This document shows positions 57,447 to 64,000 of a DNA stretch of 64,000 nucleotides, piece by piece. Under the pieces are notes generated by a model. It was not told where the DNA came from, did not search any database, and was given only the letters and a program-made list of their open reading frames with translations. Within the stretch, counting starts at the first letter, position 1, and every line of letters begins with the position of its first letter. The position numbers were made by a program, and so were the translations under genes. Source of the stretch: Euptelea pleiosperma (lineage: Eukaryota; Streptophyta; Magnoliopsida; Ranunculales; Eupteleaceae); NCBI GenBank assembly GCA_035048495.1, contig CM068545.1, forward strand, positions 14,963,702 to 15,027,701, written 5' to 3'.

Positions 57447-57699
57447 GTTTAGATGGTAAGGGGAAATGTAAGGTTTAAATTCCCACATGATAAGAATGGT
57501 AGCAGAAGTGACTGAGTAAAAGGGGGACGCATGGACAAGGGATAATGAAGGTAAAAGGAATGGTGACTCAATTAATTGTAATACAAGGAAAGGACTAGGT
57601 ATGCTCCTCAAGGTCGTGAGTTCGAGACTGCCTCCTTTTGCGTAAACCGTGTTGTGTGGAAGGCTTGGGTAAACGCACACAACCATAGGACTAGTCTTG

Positions 57700-58083
57700 C
57701 CACAAGCATAAATGCAAAACAATGGGGTAATAGAAAGCGTGCGACCAATTGTACATCAATAGAAAGCGTGTGACTAATCAGTGAAAGCCTTGTCCACGCA
57801 TCCAAAGTCAAGAAAAAGAGGGATATGATAAGACAATAGGGAGGAATGGATCAGGAGAGGGGGATGCAAAGCTGTCGACTGGCAGCATCAAGAGATGAAA
57901 GTTCGAATTAAAAGCTCGCGAAGGACGAGCACCTTCTTTTGTATTTTTGGTAGCCAACCTATTAGTTCATTAAATGTCCTTTCTAAAACAGTATCTTAAT
58001 AGCAACTTATTTACTATTCGTGCCATTTCTTTCATATTTCTAAAACAATCCCTTAATAGGTCTTACGTGGACAAATTCAGAAT
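57700..58083. other. Intergenic, short internal repeat
   Basis: aatagaaagcgtg-gac-aat occurs twice (57729-57775). Otherwise nothing recognised. Confidence 0.35.
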
Positions 58084-58591
58084 AGGTAATTTTAGTCGCA
58101 CCCCACAAAATGTGAGGGCAGCCGACTTGATGAGAGCACCCCACTTAGATTTCAAACTCTGTGAGGGCACCCTTCCCCCATTTCAGCACAAGAGAGTAAC
58201 AAGTAAAACTTCTGTCACAACGGGTTTGACCGAAGCCAGTCACAACCTACAGTAGGAGCTTCGTGGCACACTCTTAGTGGAGCTGACCATATGGATGTTT
58301 GGCCGGTCCCCCGGTGGACCTGCAAACCAAAAATCAGCCTGATTCGGTCAGCGTCCTCTAAGAGTGTGCCATTTGACTCCTATTGTGGGTTGTGCCTGGA
58401 TTCAGTCACAAGACTCACAACCCGTTGTGACAAGTTTTGCTCCAAATGAGTAAAAGTTATGCAGAGAAAACAGTTGAAGAGAGGGTTCGTAAAAAGTTTT
58501 CAAAATGGCATTTTTGTAATAAAAAATATGGTAGAAAACCCCAAGGGTTTCAGGTGCCCTAACATTTTCTGGGGTGCAACTAAAATTGCCC
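58084..58591. mobile_element. Mutator-like MITE, 508 bp, hosting another MITE
   Basis: Left end aggtaattttagtcgcaccc and right end (complement gggcaattttagttgcaccc) extend to about 40 bp (accccacaaaatgtgagggca). A perfect 9-bp duplication, attcagaat, flanks it (58075-58083 and 58592-58600). A separate MITE lies inside at 58201-58443. Confidence 0.9.
58201..58443. mobile_element. 'aatcagcctgattagtgattt' MITE with internal deletion, nested
   Basis: Ends agtaaaacttctgtcacaac and the complement of ggagcaaaacttgtcacaac; one half of the inner palindrome is missing after aaatcagcctgattc. It sits inside the Mutator-like MITE 58084-58591. Confidence 0.75.
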
Positions 58592-58600
58592 ATTCAGAAT

Positions 58601-59287
58601 TTTAATTATCTAACTGTGCCTTGAGTTGCCACAATTCATAGATTTGCCCCTCCAAACTAATCTTCCAAAGTTAAGCTTTTTTTGGGCTGGTTCAGGCTGG
58701 ACCAAAAACTAAAAGTGAGGCCCAAGGCCCAGTCTATGGATGGGCCTCAGGTTGAGTTTTAAATTAGACATCGGGCCAAGCTTTAAACAGGGCTTCGGGC
58801 CAGGCTTTTAGACCGGAATTCAGGCCGGGCCTATTTTCAGCCCCAACTTAACTATTTTAAAGACAAAACTTGGGTTGACCTCACCCGAGACAAATTGAGA
58901 CTTCTTTGGAAAATAGTAATCTTGGGGGGGCGAGATGTTCCATTTTTGGATCGGATTGGTGGGCTCCGATCCCGATCCGGATCACCCGATCCAGAACAAT
59001 ATCGGCAGAGACTTCCAACCATGATGTCAGGAAGTGTTGATAAAGAAAAAGTTCTCTATATGGAAATCAACAAAAAGTTCAACATAAAAATGATTTGTAC
59101 ATTAAAAAGTATTTAGAAAGTATTGATACAGAAAAAGTTTTACTATCTACGTTTACATGCAAAAATCATTTCTAGAAAACTTTTTCCAAACTTAAGAAAA
59201 AGGTAAATTATATCTGATTCTTTTGCTTAAAACACTTCATCACTCCTGAACTCAAGAAAAGCCAACTCATATTTAGCTTTGGATGTT
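58601..59287. other. Intergenic with repeat fragments
   Basis: 58680-58850 has ggcccaaggccc/gggccaggc words related to the element at 22812. 58935-59025 is a fragment of the 'gggatcgga' family ending gagacttccaaccatg. No gene. Confidence 0.45.
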
Positions 59288-59445
59288 AGGCCAATCCCTA
59301 GGTGGACCTACAAACCCAAAATCAGCCTGATTAGTGAATTAAAACGTTTGGAGCCTTGTACCCCAAATAATGGTCAATAATGCTCAAATTCCCACGGTTA
59401 AAATCAACTCATGAAAATGACTCCAATCCAACGCTTAGAAATCAT
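59288..59445. mobile_element. 'aatcagcctgattagtgattt' MITE, left half only
   Basis: ggccaatccctaggtggacc to ccaatccaacgcttagaaat, then it breaks off. Right arm absent. Confidence 0.65.
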
Positions 59446-59832
59446 TTGATCAAACACCTTTAACTTAGATCAACGCTTAATCAGCGCCTATAGGTCCTGG
59501 ATTGTTCATCAGGGGTTTATTGTTAATTTGGTTATCACAATGGAAGCTCATATTAGGGACCTGTTTGGGAGGTTGGACAGTGACAATCTAGGTTTATATT
59601 AACTTTCCGAGCGGAAGGCACGGCATACTGCAACTGGAACTCTGGAAAGAACCTGTTCCATCTTTTTTGGGTGCCCATATTAGTCTGATTCTGTGGCATC
59701 TAATACCATATATCGTTCAAGTGTGGTCCATTCTACTTATTCCATTCTCCCCACATGCATGCCACCCTCATCTAATCACACCATTATGTAACTTGTGATT
59801 CTAATTCCATGTAATGTGTGATGAAACTTTAC
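59446..59832. other. Upstream region of the small-protein gene
   Basis: Probable promoter region; no repeat ends or frame of note. Confidence 0.35.
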
Positions 59833-59840
59833 TATAAATA
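59833..59840 (+). promoter_or_regulatory. TATA box of the small-protein gene
   Basis: tataaata, 110 bp before the ATG at 59943, implying a leader of about 75-80 nt. Confidence 0.6.
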
Positions 59841-59942
59841 TAAGTGTTTTGGTTTTTCGTGAAGACAACACAAACACTTGAGACCAAGAAGGTAGCCAAG
59901 CTTTTTCATCTCCTTGTGTTAAACAGTACGTGTTTTGAGAGA

Positions 59943-60224
59943 ATGGCATCAATGAAGGCTGAGAGACCTGCTGGTTGTCAACTGTTTGGGCAGGTCAAGA
60001 AAGAGCCAGCAAAGGCTGGTGATGGTGCATCAAAGGCTCCGGCCTCGAAGCAGGCTCCAAAGAAGGTAGAGCAGAAACCTCAGGAGCCTAAGAAGAAGGT
60101 AAATGCATACATATATACATGTTAAACATACATACAATCTTTGTTTGACAATTTTACGTAGTTTGATCTCATTAATGGCTTCATGGTTTTACAGGCTAGT
60201 GGCAAAGCAGCAGCTAAGAACTAA
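59943..60224 (+). CDS. Small Lys/Ala/Pro-rich protein, 61 residues, function unknown
   Basis: Exon 1 (59943-60098) encodes 52 residues starting MASMKAERPAGCQLFGQVKK; exon 2 (60195-60224) adds ASGKAAAKN and a stop. The 96-bp intron has gt at 60099-60100 and tttacag before 60195, in phase 0. The protein is basic and of low complexity (14 Lys, many Ala, Pro, Gln), has no signal peptide or membrane segment, and looks disordered. The A-rich context of the ATG (gagagaatggc), the TATA box 110 bp upstream, and a closed splice frame support a real gene. The open frame also runs upstream of this ATG, but that part lies in the leader. I do not recognise a family. It converges on the thioredoxin exon about 470 bp downstream. 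Confidence 0.72.
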
Positions 60225-60691
60225 CAAGAATGACGATGGCATATAATAATCTGACATGTGGGAGTCCACGGAGCCGTTGGTTTATGGTCATCCTTGCTTT
60301 AATTAATATTAGTTAGACTGTATTCGATGTATGTTGCTTGTTAGGTATGGCATACTGAAATAAATTCCAGCTTTCAAATAACACAAAAAATAAATGGCAG
60401 AATTGTTTCATCAACCTATCATAATGTCTGTTTATTCATCCAGAGGCACAGTGAAGAAATACAACAGGTACAACTATAAAAAAAAAAAAAAAAAGATCGG
60501 CAGGAGAACGCAATGTTGGTGCCATGCTGACATTACAATAGAGTTCACGTGTATGGGTCATGCAGGAAAAACATCTTATACAAGAAAATAAGAGAATCAC
60601 AACCTCCATACCTATACACATAATGCTATATATTTATAGTTGGCAGCAGAGTATCTGAACTTGTGACATTAAACGCCTTAAAAGAGATCAT
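60225..60691. other. Intergenic between convergent genes
   Basis: Holds both 3' untranslated regions. tgaaataaattcc at 60356-60368 could serve as a polyadenylation signal for the small-protein gene. An A-run lies at 60478-60494. Confidence 0.45.
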
Positions 60692-61005
60692 CTACACGAA
60701 TTTCTCAATGCTGGCAGTTAGTGTAGTCTTGGGCACAGCGCCAATAACCGTATCTTTCTTCTCACCATTCTTGAAGATCATGACAGTCGGTATGCTTCGA
60801 ATCCCATATTGGGTTGCGATTGAGGGGCTCTCATCAGTGTTCAGTTTGAAGCATTTCAGTTTACCTGCATATTGCTTCGAAAGTTCGCCTATCACGGGAT
60901 GGATCATGCGGCAAGGCCCACACCAAGGGGCCCAGAACTCAACCAACACGGGGAGATCACCCTCGAGGATTAACGATTGCCACGTGGAGTCAGTAACAGA
61001 GGGCA
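60692..61005 (-). CDS. m-type (chloroplast) thioredoxin, last exon, partial gene
   Basis: 104 codons including the stop. The sequence [70 protein letters not shown] ends with IGAVPKTTL and IEKFV. WCGPC is the redox-active site, and cis-Pro in IPTV is conserved. This matches the mature domain of plastid thioredoxin m, which reduces disulphides of Calvin-cycle and other stroma enzymes using electrons from ferredoxin. The 3' splice site (ttatgcag, ag at 61007-61006) falls just before VPSVTDSTW, the place where m-type genes have an intron after the transit-peptide exon. That first exon is not found up to 64000, so either the intron exceeds 3 kb and the exon lies beyond the window, or this copy is broken. 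Confidence 0.88.
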
Positions 61006-64000
61006 CTGCATAATTGAAAACCAAAGATATATAAAATACAGCTTCATATAGATTAGAGTTTATTTCATATTGTCAGAACATGTGGTTCCACAGGAGTTGA
61101 ATACATGGCACATAGAGTTTTCTAACTAGCCTTCACCATAGCAGGCAATCTTCGATAAGTTTCGGGATATTTTGTCGTGAGGAAGTCAACAATACCATTT
61201 CACTTGATAAATCGTGTTGCTTCCTCTTTAGAAACTATAAGGCTGAATTTGATGAGTAAGGAGTTCTCTTTTGCATTTATATGGAATTCCCAAGTTAAAA
61301 TTGTGGCATCCTTCAGGACGATTCGTTTGCTTTATAACATGAAATGAGGCTCCTAAGGAGGCGCTAAAACACAACCCGGTCTGCTAATTATAATAACAGC
61401 AAAAGGATAAGCTGCTTTGCATACAAATAATCATTGGAGTATTCAAAAACCTGACTGAACCCACTTAATCGAGACTCAGGTTGAGTTGAACAGTCACTAA
61501 GTTTGTCACACCTGAGGAAACTTGACCGAGTACTCCATGATCTCACAGCACAAATTGGAAAAGGTTAACACCTTACCGTGACAATAATTGGCTGCATTAT
61601 AAGCTTTCTCTACAATCCACCCCATTGCAGTCCATTGTTTCGTATTTTTCTGTACCATATCAGACCAGATATATCTATTGAGAGAATTCTCTCAAACTCC
61701 GAAAACTTGATATAACTTACTGGGTTTCAAATAAATAAGGACTTGAAGCAAATTCATTCCCAGTTGAGTTTGTTGACCTTCTAAAGACTGCTTTATCTAT
61801 ATAAATTGGCTGATGAAAAGGATTAAAACCACTGACCATGGAACATAGAACACATCCATATGCATAAATATTACATTTACACAACTCCTGAATTTGCTTT
61901 ATTGACACTTCTGCTATGATTCAGCAGGGAATAAATGAAGTATCATGTTTTAGTCTTTTGAGTCTTCAACGATAGTGACCAACCAGACCATTGAACCCAT
62001 CTTTTGAAGAATTCCCGATCAAAGATATGGGTCCACCAAATCCTCAATTCAAAAGAAAATATCGAAGACACCCACCCTAGCTCCAACAACCCAAAATATT
62101 GATGCCAAGTACTGAAGGATATTGGGCAGGCACAACAGAACAGATACAGCATACAGAAGAAGAAACCTAAGACTTCCAGAAAAAATGACTGAGAATTACT
62201 TCAATAGAATTTCAGGACCAATTCTGAAATTTAACAATCCTTGAGTTATTCTTTTATATTTTTATTTTCATCTTGAAAAATTTTAGTAGTCTTGTGTTTT
62301 AGGAAATACAAGCATTTATTATTTGTGCATTCTCTCGGTGTGCTTCCATTATTTGTTCCCCTTCAGGCAGCTGACTCTAGTACATGCATGCCACCTTGAA
62401 AGGTTACTTCCACTCTTCTCCTCAGAGGCTAGAGGTTCCATTTGGTATTTAATGAAATTGATCTGTCAATTGCATGGTGTTCGAGATCTCCCAAGATGGA
62501 TTGCCAGACCAACAAAGTGGAGGTTCTGCTGTTAGATTTATCAGGATGCAATACCTTTGCAATTTTGAGGGCCTCAACTCCATGCATATGGTGATCAATC
62601 TTTTGATAACCAAATGAATTCTTTACACAATCAGAAGAAAATATCGTGGGCTCTGTTTAAGACTTCTAGCATTCTAGAGACATCAAGGCACTAGACCAAT
62701 CTGTGCCCAATTTCAGGAGCAGTGAAAGAACAAGGAGAGTTAGACTGTTGTGGCTAGTGACCCACTTTAACTTCCACTTTTTATGGTTCTTTCAGTGCAA
62801 TTTCACAGAGAGAACTGGAACGTTGAGTTCGTCCAAACAGATCCATACTCCAGTTTTCTGTTACCACTCCATCACTACTTATACAAGTTATATGCATACG
62901 TTCATACTAGCGTTAGACACGGACACAAGGAGTGAGATACAGAGTCACTGAAAACTAACAAGCTGACAGGTCCATGGAGTTGTATGTCAATATCAAAGGT
63001 CAGTGAATAAACGAGAAAACATGGGTTTTGCGCACATGGGAAGCAGTGAACAGGCACAATCCACATGAAATGCTGACTTGGATTTGTTGGATTTTGTGCA
63101 AGTATATCCTTGCCACGTTGGCCGTATAGGCGTATACAAATATACTTTCTCTAAATATGTTTGGTTGATATTTGATTATAAATGTAGTGTAAAACAATTA
63201 TTAATAAATTGGTAGCATGTATGCTCGAACGCACACAGGATAAAAAAATTTCTGAAGGACTACTGTAGTATGTGTGAGGTGGGTGCACTTTTTTTTCCAG
63301 CTTGCAACTCATGTAAGCCTACGAATTGTACGGGTTTAGATTGATGACTTGGCAACTTTAGATGCATGCTTTAATGTCTCTTTCAATGGAATGAGAAACG
63401 AAAACATTAATTGGTTCTTAGTAAAAAAAGTTTACTTTTATTAGTAGTAATTGATATATCAAATAAGTTTTGAAAGATAAATTTAACAGGTACACTAATT
63501 TTAAAAAATTTGGCACCCAAGGAATAGTTTGACAGATTAGGCATATTTAAATATGGAGGGACATATTGGAAATTTGCCAACTCGAGCCTTAAGGGGGAGT
63601 TTAGAAAGATTCGAATTTTTAAATTTGGAGGGGCGCTTTTGTAAAATGTGATGACTCAAAGGGCAGTTTTGGAAATTTCGTAATGAAGAAGGAGATGAAA
63701 TGATGAATGACTCTTGGTATTCCTTTCTTATTTTCTAAGGCAGACGAAGTGTTTCTTTTACCCTTATTCTTTTAATGAAAGAATTTATGTCGAATGTGTA
63801 CTTCTATAAAAAACCCGTATTATTGCCTTCCGTTTTATACAAGGTATAGATAATCACCTTTACCGATCAAAATAAATACATCAAGCCTGATAATTGAATG
63901 TATTTATATTATATGCATATGAAGCAATAGAAGATGGAAAGCAAACAGAGAAGATATTATATGATAGAAGGAATCATAGTGGTTTTACTTAGACGTAAGG
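61006..64000. other. Probable thioredoxin intron and intergenic, no exon found
   Basis: AT-rich. I searched the minus strand for a transit-peptide exon ending before a donor site and found none. A possible donor cacg-gtaagg lies at about 61575 on the minus strand, but the frame before it does not look like a plastid presequence. 63500-63690 has ggagggacatattggaaatt words of a repeat type. Nothing else recognised. Confidence 0.45.

Larger units (their letters stand above)
55957..57699. repeat. Tandem duplication, units of about 905 and 837 bp
   Basis: Both units start gcaacgaagtggtccccaag and continue gctgacactatgttgaatct, cacaaatgatgatgtcgatg, a hAT-like MITE, and a final SINE-like part with gagttcgagactgcc (57620) and aaacgcacacaacc. 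Unit 1 ends in an 18-base A run (56845-56862), and unit 2 starts right after it. A 45-codon frame shared by both units (SSPNQTSTNDDVDGEDAIL) may be a captured gene fragment; I do not recognise it. Confidence 0.88.

Noticed and set aside
61570..61660. Minus-strand frame MGWIVEKAYNAANYCHG before a gtaagg donor, as thioredoxin exon 1
   Set aside because: It is short, lacks the Ser/Arg-rich character of a plastid transit peptide, and its phase would not join properly with certainty.

Overview
The window is nuclear DNA from a flowering plant. Spliceosomal introns, two organelle-type pentatricopeptide repeat (PPR) genes, an alpha-expansin, an RMA-type RING ubiquitin ligase, an m-type thioredoxin exon and an IDA-like secreted peptide gene all say angiosperm. 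The sequence does not let me name the species. Only about 8 kb codes for protein or lies in recognisable exons. Most of the rest is transposon debris: LINE remnants, hAT-like and Mutator-like miniature elements (MITEs), foldback elements, one TRIM and microsatellites.

Layout. 1-4130: repeats and a decayed LINE split by a 737-bp hAT-like element. 4604-16266: two paralogous PPR genes in head-to-head orientation (4604-8269 minus; 12349-16266 plus), each with one phase-0 intron at the same position. Between them lies a small intronless gene (9898-10119) for a secreted peptide with an IDA-like but altered C-terminus, and just behind it a hairpin-forming inverted repeat. 18053-19930: a complete three-exon alpha-expansin on the minus strand, whose first exon I found by reading the splice frame. 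20000-35000: no intact gene; stacked MITEs, a foldback element carrying a 32-bp palindrome array, a diverged segmental duplication (about 27660-28990 and 29980-31110) and a TRIM. 35041-39170: an RMA-type RING-finger E3 ligase with a probable 3.1-kb intron in its 5' leader and a TGACGTGG/CACGTG motif pair upstream. 39500-59300: a compound tandem array, at least ten copies of one palindromic MITE family, a 110-bp GA run, an L1-type LINE split by a 2-kb composite insertion, and a 0.9-kb tandem duplication. 59943-61005: a 61-residue Lys/Ala/Pro-rich protein gene and the 3' exon of a plastid m-type thioredoxin, converging on each other. The last 3 kb holds no exon I can support.

The genes do not form a pathway; they are ordinary plant housekeeping, cell-wall, signalling and protein-quality genes. 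What stands out is gene-scale and repeat-scale structure: the inverted PPR pair around the peptide gene, the peptide's changed receptor-binding tail, and nested insertions whose target-site duplications give a relative chronology. I found no clear new molecular system. All boundaries come from reading the sequence by eye; splice sites are inferred from GT-AG and frame, not from transcripts.
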